From positions 186,001 to 250,000 of the forward strand of contig NZ_AQQX01000001.1 in assembly GCF_000768315.1 (NCBI RefSeq): 64,000 bases of DNA, written 5' to 3'. Shown here in pieces: positions 1 to 7,956 of this stretch; positions within the stretch are counted from its first letter, which is position 1, and every line of letters begins with the position of its first letter. The position numbers and the translations under genes are program-made. Below the pieces are notes generated by a model. It did not search any database, was not told the origin of the DNA, and saw nothing but the letters and a program-made list of their open reading frames with translations. The DNA is from Pseudooceanicola atlanticus (GTDB lineage: Bacteria > Pseudomonadota > Alphaproteobacteria > Rhodobacterales > Rhodobacteraceae).

Positions 1-183
1 TTCGGCTACGGTTTCCCGCGGTTCCGCGGTGGCCCGCTGCACTACGCCGACACGATAGGCGCGAAAGAGCTGGTCGCCCGTATGGAGGAGTACGCCAAGG
101 AAGACCCGCATTACTGGCAGGTGCCTGAATTGCTGCGCAAGATGGCGGCGGACGGGACCACCTTTGCCGACATGAATTCGTAA
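1..183 (+). CDS. 3-hydroxyacyl-CoA dehydrogenase (FadB/FadJ type), C-terminal fragment
   Basis: Only the last 60 residues lie in the window; the gene begins upstream. The fragment carries the motif FGYGFPRFRGGPLHYAD, which is typical of the C-terminal 3HCDH repeat of the multifunctional enoyl-CoA hydratase/3-hydroxyacyl-CoA dehydrogenase of beta-oxidation. It ends with TAA, and a strong AAGGAGG ribosome binding site for the next gene directly follows the stop, so it is very probably co-transcribed with the two acyl-CoA dehydrogenases downstream. Whether it is the full trifunctional-type protein or a shorter dehydrogenase cannot be seen here. Confidence 0.85.
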   Translation, partial: FGYGFPRFRGGPLHYADTIGAKELVARMEEYAKEDPHYWQVPELLRKMAADGTTFADMNS

Positions 184-195
184 GGAGGAACGAAG

Positions 196-1383
196 ATGGA
201 CCTGAACTTCACCCCCGAAGAAGAGGCCTTCCGTCAGGAGGTTCGCGATTTCTTTGCCGAGAACCTGCCGGATGACATCCGGGACGCGGTCAAGAATGGC
301 GGCGAGCTGACCAAGGAGATCATGGAACGCTACCACGCGATCCTGAACAAGAAGGGCTGGCTGGCCACCACCTGGCCCAAGGAATTCGGCGGCCCCGGCT
401 GGGGCCCGGTCGAACGTCACATCTTCGACGAGGAAAGCTGCGCCGCCTATGCCCCGCGCATCGTGCCCTTCGGCCTCGGCATGCTGGGCCCGGTGCTGCA
501 GAAATTCGGCTCCAAGGAACAGCAGGATTACTACCTGCCGCGTATCCTCAACGGTGATGACTGGTGGTGCCAGGGCTATTCCGAACCGGGCGCCGGGTCG
601 GACCTCGCCTCGCTCAAGACCCGCGCCGTCAAGGATGGCGACGAATGGGTCATCAACGGCCAGAAGACCTGGACCACGCTGGGCCAGCATGCCGACTGGA
701 TCTTCTGCCTTGTCCGCACCGACCCGGACGTGAAGCAGCAGGAAGGCATTTCCTTCATCCTCGTGGACATGTCGACGCCCGGCGTCGAAGTGCGCCCGAT
801 CAAGCTGATCGAGGGCGGCCACGAGGTGAACGAGGTCTTCTTCACCGATGTCCGCGTGCCCCTGAAGAACCTCGTCGGCGAGGAAAACAAGGGCTGGACC
901 ATCGCCAAGTACCTGCTGACCCATGAACGCACCGGCATCGCCGGCGTCGGGTTCTCCATGCTGGAGCTGGAAGAGGTCAAGGCGCTGTCCAAGAAGATCA
1001 TGCGCAACGGCAAGCCGCTGGCCGAAGACCCGCTCTTCGCCGCCCGCGTCGCCCAGGCCGAGATCGACCTGGAAGCGATGAAGCTGACCAACCTGCGGAT
1101 GCTCTTCACCGCGCAGAAGAACGGCTCCCCCGGTCCGGAAACCTCGATCCTCAAGATCAAGGGCACCGTCATCAACCAGGAGCTCAAGGACCTACGCCGC
1201 CGTGCGCTTGGCCCCAATGCCGCGCCGTTCCCCGGCTCGCTGTCCGGGTCCAACCTCGACGTGGCACCCGAAGGCCATGCCAACAACGCGGCGCGTTACT
1301 TCAACAACCGCAAGACCTCGATTTTCGGTGGCTCGAACGAGATCCAGCGAAACATCCTGACCAAGACCATGCTGGGGCTGTGA
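196..1383 (+). CDS. Acyl-CoA dehydrogenase family protein (first of a pair)
   Basis: A 395-residue FAD-dependent acyl-CoA dehydrogenase, which introduces the alpha-beta double bond into acyl-CoA in the cytoplasm and passes electrons to ETF. The N-terminal helical domain (about 1-120), the middle beta domain with WCQGYSEPGAGSDLASLKT (about 123-141) and the C-terminal domain with FGGSNEIQRNILTK near the end are all present at normal length. The start is set by AAGGAGG eight bases upstream. Its stop lies one base before the ATG of the next acyl-CoA dehydrogenase, so the two are translationally linked and may form a heteromeric enzyme. The acyl substrate cannot be read from the sequence. Confidence 0.93.
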   Translation: MDLNFTPEEEAFRQEVRDFFAENLPDDIRDAVKNGGELTKEIMERYHAILNKKGWLATTWPKEFGGPGWGPVERHIFDEESCAAYAPRIVPFGLGMLGPVLQKFGSKEQQDYYLPRILNGDDWWCQGYSEPGAGSDLASLKTRAVKDGDEWVINGQKTWTTLGQHADWIFCLVRTDPDVKQQEGISFILVDMSTPGVEVRPIKLIEGGHEVNEVFFTDVRVPLKNLVGEENKGWTIAKYLLTHERTGIAGVGFSMLELEEVKALSKKIMRNGKPLAEDPLFAARVAQAEIDLEAMKLTNLRMLFTAQKNGSPGPETSILKIKGTVINQELKDLRRRALGPNAAPFPGSLSGSNLDVAPEGHANNAARYFNNRKTSIFGGSNEIQRNILTKTMLGL

Positions 1384-1384
1384 G

Positions 1385-2437
1385 ATGAATTTTGACCTGA
1401 CCGAAGACCGCCAGATGCTGCAGGACAGCCTGCGACGCTACCTGGGCGACAAGTACCAGATCGAACATCGCAACAAGGTGGCCTATGCCGAACCCTTCCA
1501 CGATCCCGCCAAGTGGGGCGAGCTGACCGAACTCGGCGCGCTCTTTGCCCTGGCGCCTGAGGATGCGGGCGGCATGGGCGGCGCCGGCTTCGACATCTCC
1601 GTCGTGTTCGAGGAACTGGGCCGCGTGCTCTGCCCCGAACCCGTGCTGGGCGCGCTGATGGCCTCGCGCCTGATGACCGCCGCCGGCGCGGATCAGGAGG
1701 CGCTGCTTTCGGGAGAAACCCGCTACGCGGTCGGCCTTGGCGAACTGGATGCGCCCTATGACCTGTCGGGCCTCTCGACCACCGTGAAGGATGGCAAGGT
1801 CTCGGGCCGCAAATCCGTGGTCTATGGCGGCCAGGCGGCCGACGTGTTCCTGATCGCGGCCAAGGACGGTGACAGCCTGTCCGTCTACGAGGTCCAGGCC
1901 TCCGACGCGTCGGTCACCGGCTATGCCATGATGGACGGCGCCGGCGCGGCCGAGGTCGTGCTCGAGGACGCCCCGGCCAAGCTGCTGCTTGCCGATGCGG
2001 ATGCCGCCATCGAGGACGCGGTGAATGCCGGTGTCGTGGCGCTGTGTTCCGAAGCGGTTGGCGCGATGGACGTGCTGCACAAGATGACCGTGGAATACCT
2101 CGGTCAGCGCAAGCAGTTCGGCCGTCCGATCGGCACCTTCCAGGTGCTTCAGCACCGCGCCGTCGACATGCTGACCGAGATCGAGCAGAGCCGTTCGATC
2201 GTCATCAAGGCCGCTGCCGAACTGGGCGGGCCGGATGCCACGCGTTATGCCTCCATGGCCAAGAACCTGATCGGCCGCGCCGGTCGCCTCGTGGCCGAGG
2301 AAGCGATCCAGATGCATGGCGGCATCGCGATGACCTGGGAATATCCCGGCTCCCATTACGCCAAGCGCATCATCATGATTGACGCCCAGCTGGGCGATAC
2401 CGATTACCACCTGTCGCGCGTCGCCCAAGTCGCGTGA
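1385..2437 (+). CDS. Acyl-CoA dehydrogenase family protein (second of a pair)
   Basis: A 350-residue acyl-CoA dehydrogenase homologue, shorter than its neighbour and starting one base after its stop. It keeps the C-terminal signature GQRKQFGRPIGTFQVLQHRA and the AIQMHGGIAMTWEYP segment of the FAD-binding C-terminal domain, but the middle domain is divergent. Such adjacent long/short pairs are known in steroid side-chain catabolism, where they form alpha2beta2 enzymes; applying that here is inference. A GC-rich hairpin follows the stop. Confidence 0.92.
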   Translation: MNFDLTEDRQMLQDSLRRYLGDKYQIEHRNKVAYAEPFHDPAKWGELTELGALFALAPEDAGGMGGAGFDISVVFEELGRVLCPEPVLGALMASRLMTAAGADQEALLSGETRYAVGLGELDAPYDLSGLSTTVKDGKVSGRKSVVYGGQAADVFLIAAKDGDSLSVYEVQASDASVTGYAMMDGAGAAEVVLEDAPAKLLLADADAAIEDAVNAGVVALCSEAVGAMDVLHKMTVEYLGQRKQFGRPIGTFQVLQHRAVDMLTEIEQSRSIVIKAAAELGGPDATRYASMAKNLIGRAGRLVAEEAIQMHGGIAMTWEYPGSHYAKRIIMIDAQLGDTDYHLSRVAQVA

Positions 2438-2443
2438 CAGCAT

Positions 2444-2467
2444 CGGGCCGGGGGAAACTCCGGCCCG
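2444..2467 (+). terminator. Hairpin after the acyl-CoA dehydrogenase pair
   Basis: An 8-bp perfect stem (CGGGCCGG / CCGGCCCG) with an 8-base loop lies 7 bases after the stop of the second acyl-CoA dehydrogenase and is followed by TCTTG. The T tract is weak, so this may be a partial terminator or an mRNA 3' stabiliser rather than a full stop signal. Confidence 0.45.
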
Positions 2468-2540
2468 TCTTGCATGATCGTCTTTCATGACCGGGCCAAT
2501 GCCTCTGGCCCCCGAAATTCCCGAAGATCAGGACAGTGAC

Positions 2541-3338
2541 ATGAGCGAAGAGAAGGTCCCCTCCCTCGGTGACATGGTGCGCGACCTGTCGGGCCAGGAT
2601 GGCCGGATCGCGGCGCATATCTCGCCCCATTGGATGCAGGGTCGCACGGCCTTCGGCGGCATCACCGCCTCGCTTGCCCTGGCCGCCACGCGGCTGGCAC
2701 AGCCTGACCTGCCGGCCCTGCGCTCCATGCAGGTCAGCTTCCTGCGGCCGATTGCCGAAGACGTCACCTTCGAGGTCGACCTGATCCGCCAGGGCCGCAC
2801 GTCGTCTTTCGTTCAGGTCGATTGCGTGTCGGGCGGCAAGGTCGGCGCGCGCTGCACCTTCGTCTTCGGCGCGGCGCGCGAAAGTGCCTATGCCCACGAC
2901 TACATCGCCCCGCAGACCGTGCCGCTGCCCGATGATTGCCCCGACCTGGTCCGCCGGTCCTCCGGCCCCAGCTTCTTCCGCAATTTCGAGGCCAAACTGG
3001 CCGATGGCGCGCAGCTGGCCAGCGGGTCGGACCGGCCCGAAATGGTCGTCTGGACGCGCCTTGCCGCGCGCGACGATGTCGACCCGGAAATCGCCTTCAT
3101 CTGCAATGCCGACAACCTGCCCCCCGCCGCCATGGCGACCTTCACCAAGGGCGCGCCGGTCAGTTCCGTGACCTGGGCGCTCGACGTGGCGCGGATGCCG
3201 CAGGACAATGACTGGCAGCTGACCCGCACGACCTCCAAGCACGCCGCCGACGGCTATTCCGTCCAGGACATGGAGATCCGGGCCCTCGACGGACAGCTTC
3301 TGGCCTCCGCCCAGCAGATGGTCGCGCTGTTCGCCTGA
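2541..3338 (+). CDS. Acyl-CoA thioesterase, TesB-like double hotdog
   Basis: A 265-residue protein of the acyl-CoA thioesterase II / thioesterase-superfamily type. It begins with a hotdog domain (SPHWMQGRTAFGGITASLAL, about 33-52) and has a second, more divergent hotdog domain ending QQMVALFA. It would hydrolyse acyl-CoA to free acid and CoA, fitting its place behind fadB-type and acyl-CoA dehydrogenase genes. An in-frame ATG at 2487 would add 18 residues, but nothing like a ribosome binding site precedes it and the extension (proline/acidic) is not family-like, so the ATG at 2541, preceded by AGGAC, is preferred. Confidence 0.85.
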   Translation: MSEEKVPSLGDMVRDLSGQDGRIAAHISPHWMQGRTAFGGITASLALAATRLAQPDLPALRSMQVSFLRPIAEDVTFEVDLIRQGRTSSFVQVDCVSGGKVGARCTFVFGAARESAYAHDYIAPQTVPLPDDCPDLVRRSSGPSFFRNFEAKLADGAQLASGSDRPEMVVWTRLAARDDVDPEIAFICNADNLPPAAMATFTKGAPVSSVTWALDVARMPQDNDWQLTRTTSKHAADGYSVQDMEIRALDGQLLASAQQMVALFA

Positions 3339-3363
3339 CCGAAGTCGCGGGGCAGGGCGCGGC

Positions 3364-5262
3364 CTAGCCCTGCTTCGTCCCGCCCTCGGCCTCCACCTCG
3401 TCCATGACCTGGCGCATCCGCCCGTTCAGCTCTGCCTCCCAGGTGGGCATGTTCTGGCGGACATGGGCCGCATAGGCGCTGTCTTCGCTGTTCGCCGCCT
3501 CGGGATCGTAAAGCTCGGCCAGTTCCAGCATCATGGAGCGGTCGAAATCCTCGAACACGTCGACGATCCGTTCGGCCCGGTCACGGGGATAGCCCATGGC
3601 CTCGAACACCGACCGCGTCGCCCGGATCGAACTGTCATAGGTCTCGCGGATGATATCCCGGCAGCCGACCGACCACAGGTCGTAGACATGCCAGCGGTCG
3701 ATGGCACGGGCCACCACATGGACATGCGGGTGATGCTCATGCACGTGCCGCGCCAGTTCGGTGATGGATGCCTTGCCGTCGATGGCGATCACCAGGATCT
3801 TGGCATGGTCTATCCCCGCCGCATGCAGCAGGTCGGGCCGCGTCGCATCGCCGAAATAGACCCGCAGCCCGTATTGCCGCAGCATCTTCAGCTGTTCGTC
3901 GCTGTAATCGACCACCGTCGCCTTGATCCCCGCCGCCTGAAGCGTGCGGTTCACGATGCCGCCGAACCGTCCATGCCCGGCGATGATGATACTGCCATCG
4001 GCCTCGATATCGTCGGCCTCGCGCTGCTGGTCGCGGGAATAGCGCGGCGCGATCACCCGGTCATAGAGGATGAACAGCGCAGGCGTCAGCAGCATCGACA
4101 GCGCCACCACCAGCAGAAGGATATCCGCCACCTCGCGCGGGATCACCGCCGAGGCCACGGTGAAGGACACCAGGACAAAACCGAACTCCCCCGCCTGTGC
4201 CAGGCCCAGCCCGAACAGCCACTTGTCCCCGCCCGACAGGCGGAACGCCCGGCCCACCACCAGCAGGACGAAGGATTTCAGCACGATCAGCCCGATTGTC
4301 AGGGCCAGGATCAGGGCAAGGTTCTCCAGCAGCAGGGCAAAGTCGATGCTGGCCCCCACGGTGATGAAGAAGACGCCGAGGAAGATGCCCTTGAACGGCT
4401 CGATATCGCTTTCCAGCTCGTGTCGGTATTCGCTGTTGGCCATCACCACGCCCGCCAGGAAGGTGCCAAGCGCGGGCGACAGCCCGACCATGGTCATCAG
4501 CAGGGCAATCCCGACCACCATCATCAGCGCCGCGGTCACGAACAATTCGCGCAGCCTTGCCCGCGACACGAAGCGGAAGATCGGGCCGGTCAGGTACATC
4601 CCGGCCAGGATCACCACGCCGATGGCCGCCAGCGTCACCAGCGCGGTCTGCCACCCGGCCAGCCCGTCGACCAGGCTCAGGTTCAGCCCGGCCTCGCCAT
4701 GCCCGTCGCCATGGTCATCGGCGTGATGCAGCGCCTCGGACAGGTCGGGCAGGGCCAGCAGCGGGATGAAGGCCAGCATCGGGATCACCGCGATATCCTG
4801 CAACAGCAGGACCGAGAAACTGGCCTGCCCGCCATCGGACCGCATCAGCCCCTTCTCGTTCAGCGTCTGGGTCGCGATCGCGGTCGAGGACAGGGCAAAG
4901 ACCATGCCGATGGCCAGCGCGACGCTCCAGGGCTGGCCCATCAGCATTGCCACGCCCATCACCGCCGCCGCCGTCACCGTGACCTGCAACCCGCCCATGA
5001 CGAAGATGCGCGCGCGCATGTCCCACAGGGTGCGCGGCTGCATCTCGAGCCCGATGAGGAACAGCATCATGACCACGCCAAACTCGGCGAAATGCTGCAA
5101 CGCGATCACGTCGACCCCGGCCCAGTACAGCACCGGCGACACCGCGATCCCGGCAATCAAGTAGCCCAGCACCGATCCCAGCCCCAGTTTCGAGGCGATC
5201 GGCACCGCGACCACCCCGGCCAGGAACAGCGTGAATGTTATGAACATGAACTCGGCGGTCAT
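3364..5262 (-). CDS. CPA2-family monovalent cation:proton antiporter (KefB/KefC-like)
   Basis: A 632-residue inner-membrane protein. Residues 1 to about 400 form a multi-helix Na+/H+ exchanger domain, with a His/Asp-rich loop (LHHADDHGDGHGEAG, around residues 180-195). From about residue 420 there is an RCK/TrkA-N domain with the nucleotide-binding start IIIAGHGRFGGIVNRTL, followed by an acidic C-terminal tail. The architecture matches KefB/KefC glutathione-gated potassium efflux systems, although no separate KefF/KefG ancillary gene is adjacent. It is probably transcribed alone; it converges on the thioesterase gene with only 25 bases between the stops. Confidence 0.9.
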   Translation of the reverse strand: MTAEFMFITFTLFLAGVVAVPIASKLGLGSVLGYLIAGIAVSPVLYWAGVDVIALQHFAEFGVVMMLFLIGLEMQPRTLWDMRARIFVMGGLQVTVTAAAVMGVAMLMGQPWSVALAIGMVFALSSTAIATQTLNEKGLMRSDGGQASFSVLLLQDIAVIPMLAFIPLLALPDLSEALHHADDHGDGHGEAGLNLSLVDGLAGWQTALVTLAAIGVVILAGMYLTGPIFRFVSRARLRELFVTAALMMVVGIALLMTMVGLSPALGTFLAGVVMANSEYRHELESDIEPFKGIFLGVFFITVGASIDFALLLENLALILALTIGLIVLKSFVLLVVGRAFRLSGGDKWLFGLGLAQAGEFGFVLVSFTVASAVIPREVADILLLVVALSMLLTPALFILYDRVIAPRYSRDQQREADDIEADGSIIIAGHGRFGGIVNRTLQAAGIKATVVDYSDEQLKMLRQYGLRVYFGDATRPDLLHAAGIDHAKILVIAIDGKASITELARHVHEHHPHVHVVARAIDRWHVYDLWSVGCRDIIRETYDSSIRATRSVFEAMGYPRDRAERIVDVFEDFDRSMMLELAELYDPEAANSEDSAYAAHVRQNMPTWEAELNGRMRQVMDEVEAEGGTKQG

Positions 5263-5337
5263 CGTCAGGGTCCTTGGCTCGGGCCCCGAGGGGCGTCATG
5301 GCAAATGGCCGGACGATGTTCCCACCGGTAATGGTCG

Positions 5338-5361
5338 GGCGCCCGCGACGCGGCGGGCGCC
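5338..5361 (-). terminator. Hairpin downstream of the NADP-dependent oxidoreductase
   Basis: A 9-bp perfect GC stem (GGCGCCCGC / GCGGGCGCC) with a 6-base loop starts 9 bases after the oxidoreductase stop on the minus strand. There is no T tract, so intrinsic termination is plausible but not secure; it separates this gene from the antiporter gene that follows on the same strand. Confidence 0.4.
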
Positions 5362-5369
5362 GTCTTGAA

Positions 5370-6395
5370 TCAGCCCACCTTGACGACGAGCTTACCCAGA
5401 TTCCTGCCTTTCAGAAGGCCCATGAAGGCCTCGGGCGCGTTTTCCAGCCCTTCGGCCACGTCTTCCGAATAGGCGATCTCGCCCGCGGCGACCTTGGGCG
5501 CGACCTCCTTCAGGAATTCGCCGAACCGCGCCACGTGGTCGGTCTGAAGCAGGCCCTGGATGGTCAGCCGCTTGACCAGCGAATAGCGCCACAGCTTTTG
5601 CAGCGGCATCGACCCCGTTTCGTCCGACTCGCCCGAATACCAGGCGATCATGCCGCAGATGATGACCCGCGCATGCAGGTTCAGCAGCGGGATCACGCCG
5701 CCCAGGGTCGGGCCGCCGACGTTTTCGAAATAGATGTCGATCCCGTCGGGGCATTCGGCGGCCAGCGCATCGCGCATCGCCTTGGCGTCCTTGCCCCGGT
5801 GATCAATGCAGGCGTCGAAGCCGAACTTGTCGACCGCCATGGCGCATTTCTCGGCCCCGCCGGCGACACCGATGACGCGCAGCCCGGCCTGCTTGGCCAG
5901 CTGGCCCACCATCGACCCGACCGGCCCGGTGGCGGCACCGACGACCAGGGTTTCCCCGGCCTTCATGTTGGAATAGGCGGTCATGCCCGCCCAGGCGGTG
6001 AAGCCCGGCATGCCCAGCACCCCCAGCGAGGTCTGGATCGGCGCCTGATCGGGATCGACCTTGCGCATCATCTTGGCCGGCTGCACCCCGTGCGTCGCCC
6101 AGCCGAACATCCCGAAGGCATGATCGCCCACGGCAAATTTCGGATCGTTCGAGGCGATGACCTCGCCGACCGCGCCGGCCTCCATCGTGCCGTCGACCGG
6201 AACCGGGGCGGCATAGCTCGGCCCGTCATCCATCCGACCGCGCATATAGGGGTCCAGCGACATGTACTTGACCCGCACCAGCACTTCGCCCTCGCCGGGT
6301 TCGGGCACCTGGCTTTCCTCGAGACGGAAATTCTCGTCCGTGGGGAAACCGTCGGGCCGCTTGGCCAGCACGATTCGCTTCATTGTCTCTGTCAT
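5370..6395 (-). CDS. NADP-dependent medium-chain oxidoreductase (PTGR/CurA-like)
   Basis: A 341-residue zinc-independent medium-chain dehydrogenase/reductase, of the family that reduces alpha,beta-unsaturated ketones and aldehydes with NADPH. The N-terminal GroES-like domain includes VKYMSLDPYMRGRM, characteristic of the leukotriene B4 12-hydroxydehydrogenase/CurA branch. The Rossmann fold has VVGAATGPVGSMVGQLAK. The open frame extends to 7022 antisense to smpB, but the true start is the ATG at 6395 (MTETMKRIVLAKRP), preceded by GGAGG at a proper distance. It is a single-gene unit divergent from smpB. Confidence 0.9.
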   Translation of the reverse strand: MTETMKRIVLAKRPDGFPTDENFRLEESQVPEPGEGEVLVRVKYMSLDPYMRGRMDDGPSYAAPVPVDGTMEAGAVGEVIASNDPKFAVGDHAFGMFGWATHGVQPAKMMRKVDPDQAPIQTSLGVLGMPGFTAWAGMTAYSNMKAGETLVVGAATGPVGSMVGQLAKQAGLRVIGVAGGAEKCAMAVDKFGFDACIDHRGKDAKAMRDALAAECPDGIDIYFENVGGPTLGGVIPLLNLHARVIICGMIAWYSGESDETGSMPLQKLWRYSLVKRLTIQGLLQTDHVARFGEFLKEVAPKVAAGEIAYSEDVAEGLENAPEAFMGLLKGRNLGKLVVKVG

Positions 6396-6503
6396 GTTGA
6401 AATCCTCCCAATCGCGCCACAGGTTATAGACCTCAGCCGGAGTTCCAAGGGGGATCCGGCAAAGATGGACTCGACACCAGGAACCGACTAAGACCGCGCG
6501 ATC

Positions 6504-6980
6504 ATGGCCAAACCGAAGACAGACCCGAACTACAAGGTGATCGCCGAAAACCGGCGGGCGCGTTTCGATTACGCGATCGAGGAAGATCTCGAATGCGGCA
6601 TCGTGCTCGAAGGGTCCGAGGTCAAGTCGCTGCGCCAGGGCGGCGCGAATATCGCCGAAAGCTATGCGTCGGTCGAAGACGGGGAACTGTGGCTCGTGAA
6701 CAGCTATGTCGCGCCCTACGAACAGGCCAAGACCTTCCAGCATGAGGAACGCCGCCGGCGCAAATTGCTGGCCAACCGCAAGGAACTGGCCAAGCTGTGG
6801 CAGGCCACCGCGCGCAAGGGCATGACGCTGGTGCCGCTGGTGCTCTATTTCAATCATCGCGGCATCGCGAAGATCAAGATCGGCATCGCCAAGGGCAAGA
6901 AGAACGTCGACAAGCGCGACACCTCGGCCAAGCGCGACTGGAACCGCCAGAAGCAGCGCCTGCTCAAGCAGAGCGGCTGA
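6504..6980 (+). CDS. smpB: SsrA-binding protein SmpB
   Basis: A 158-residue protein that binds tmRNA and delivers it to stalled ribosomes in trans-translation. Conserved signatures are visible: [18 protein letters not shown] near the N-terminus, [16 protein letters not shown], and the basic C-terminal tail [17 protein letters not shown] that enters the mRNA channel. Length is normal for the family. It is divergent from the oxidoreductase gene across about 108 bases. No tmRNA gene is recognisable nearby. Confidence 0.97.
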   Translation: MAKPKTDPNYKVIAENRRARFDYAIEEDLECGIVLEGSEVKSLRQGGANIAESYASVEDGELWLVNSYVAPYEQAKTFQHEERRRRKLLANRKELAKLWQATARKGMTLVPLVLYFNHRGIAKIKIGIAKGKKNVDKRDTSAKRDWNRQKQRLLKQSG

Positions 6981-7094
6981 CCCCGTCCGCCGTCTGACCG
7001 CCGTCCGGCCCGGGCGCCCCACATGGCCCGCGCCCTTGCCTCATCCCCCGCACCCCTGTAGGAAATCTCCTCAGACCGAAGGGAGAGGCACAAG

Positions 7095-7955
7095 ATGCAG
7101 GACGACCCGAAGACGCTTGTTTCCACCGATTGGCTGGCCGCTCATCTCGACGATCCGGACCTGCGGATCCTCGACGCAAGCTGGTACCTGCCGGCGATGG
7201 AGCGGGACGGCAAGGCCGAATACGACGCGGCCCATATTCCCGGTGCGCGCTACTTCGATATCGACGAGGTCAGCGACCTGCGCTCCGACCTGCCGCACAT
7301 GGCCCCCCCGGTCGAGAAATTCATGTCCCGCATGCGCGCCATGGGCGTCGGTGACGGCCACCAGGTGGTGATCTACGACGGCGCCGGCATCTTCTCCGCG
7401 CCGCGGGTCTGGTGGCTGTTCAAGCTGATGGGCCAGGATGACGTCGCCGTGCTGGATGGCGGTTTCCCGAAATGGCAGGCCGAGGGCCGCCCGATCGAAG
7501 ACATGGCCCCCATCGTCCGCGACCGCCACATGACCGTCCGCCGTCAGAACCACCTGATCAAGGACGTCACCCAGGTCTCCGCTGCGTCGAAACTGGCCGA
7601 TACCTGCATCCTCGATGCCCGTCCCGCCGCTCGGTTCGCGGGCGAGGCCGATGAACCCCGCCCCGGCCTGCGCCGTGGTCACATCCCCGGCTCGCGCAAC
7701 CTGCCCTTCGCCAACCTGCTGACCGAAGAGGGCTGCCTCAAGGATGATGCCGCCCTTAAAGAGGCGTTCGAACAGGCCGGTGTGGACCTCAAGCGGCCCG
7801 TGATCACGACCTGCGGCTCCGGTGTGTCCGCGGCGATCCTGTCGCTGGCGCTGGAACGGATCGGCCACCGCTCGCACTCCCTCTATGACGGCTCCTGGGC
7901 CGAATGGGGGGCCTTCCCGACCCTGCCGGTGGAAACCGGCCCCGGAGAGAATTGA
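7095..7955 (+). CDS. sseA: 3-mercaptopyruvate sulfurtransferase
   Basis: A 286-residue tandem-rhodanese protein that transfers sulfur from 3-mercaptopyruvate (or thiosulfate) to an acceptor. The inactive N-terminal rhodanese domain (about 8-130) begins VSTDWLAAHLDDPDLRILDA. The C-terminal catalytic domain (about 155-275) carries the active-site loop CGSGVSA with Cys240; the SG-type loop favours mercaptopyruvate over thiosulfate. Start ATG at 7095 follows AAGGGAGAGG. Its stop is one base before the TTG start of the aminotransferase, so the two form an operon, consistent with transamination of cysteine supplying 3-mercaptopyruvate (inference). Confidence 0.93.
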   Translation: MQDDPKTLVSTDWLAAHLDDPDLRILDASWYLPAMERDGKAEYDAAHIPGARYFDIDEVSDLRSDLPHMAPPVEKFMSRMRAMGVGDGHQVVIYDGAGIFSAPRVWWLFKLMGQDDVAVLDGGFPKWQAEGRPIEDMAPIVRDRHMTVRRQNHLIKDVTQVSAASKLADTCILDARPAARFAGEADEPRPGLRRGHIPGSRNLPFANLLTEEGCLKDDAALKEAFEQAGVDLKRPVITTCGSGVSAAILSLALERIGHRSHSLYDGSWAEWGAFPTLPVETGPGEN

Positions 7956-7956
7956 A

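Noticed and set aside
3463-5331. Open reading frame of 622 codons on the plus strand opposite the antiporter
   Set aside because: It is antisense to a clearly recognisable CPA2 antiporter gene; its His/Gln/Arg-rich composition is what GC-rich third positions produce on the opposite strand, and it resembles no protein family.
6396-7022. N-terminal extension of the NADP-dependent oxidoreductase
   Set aside because: The extra 209 residues are antisense to smpB and lack similarity to the family; the ATG at 6395 has a proper ribosome binding site.
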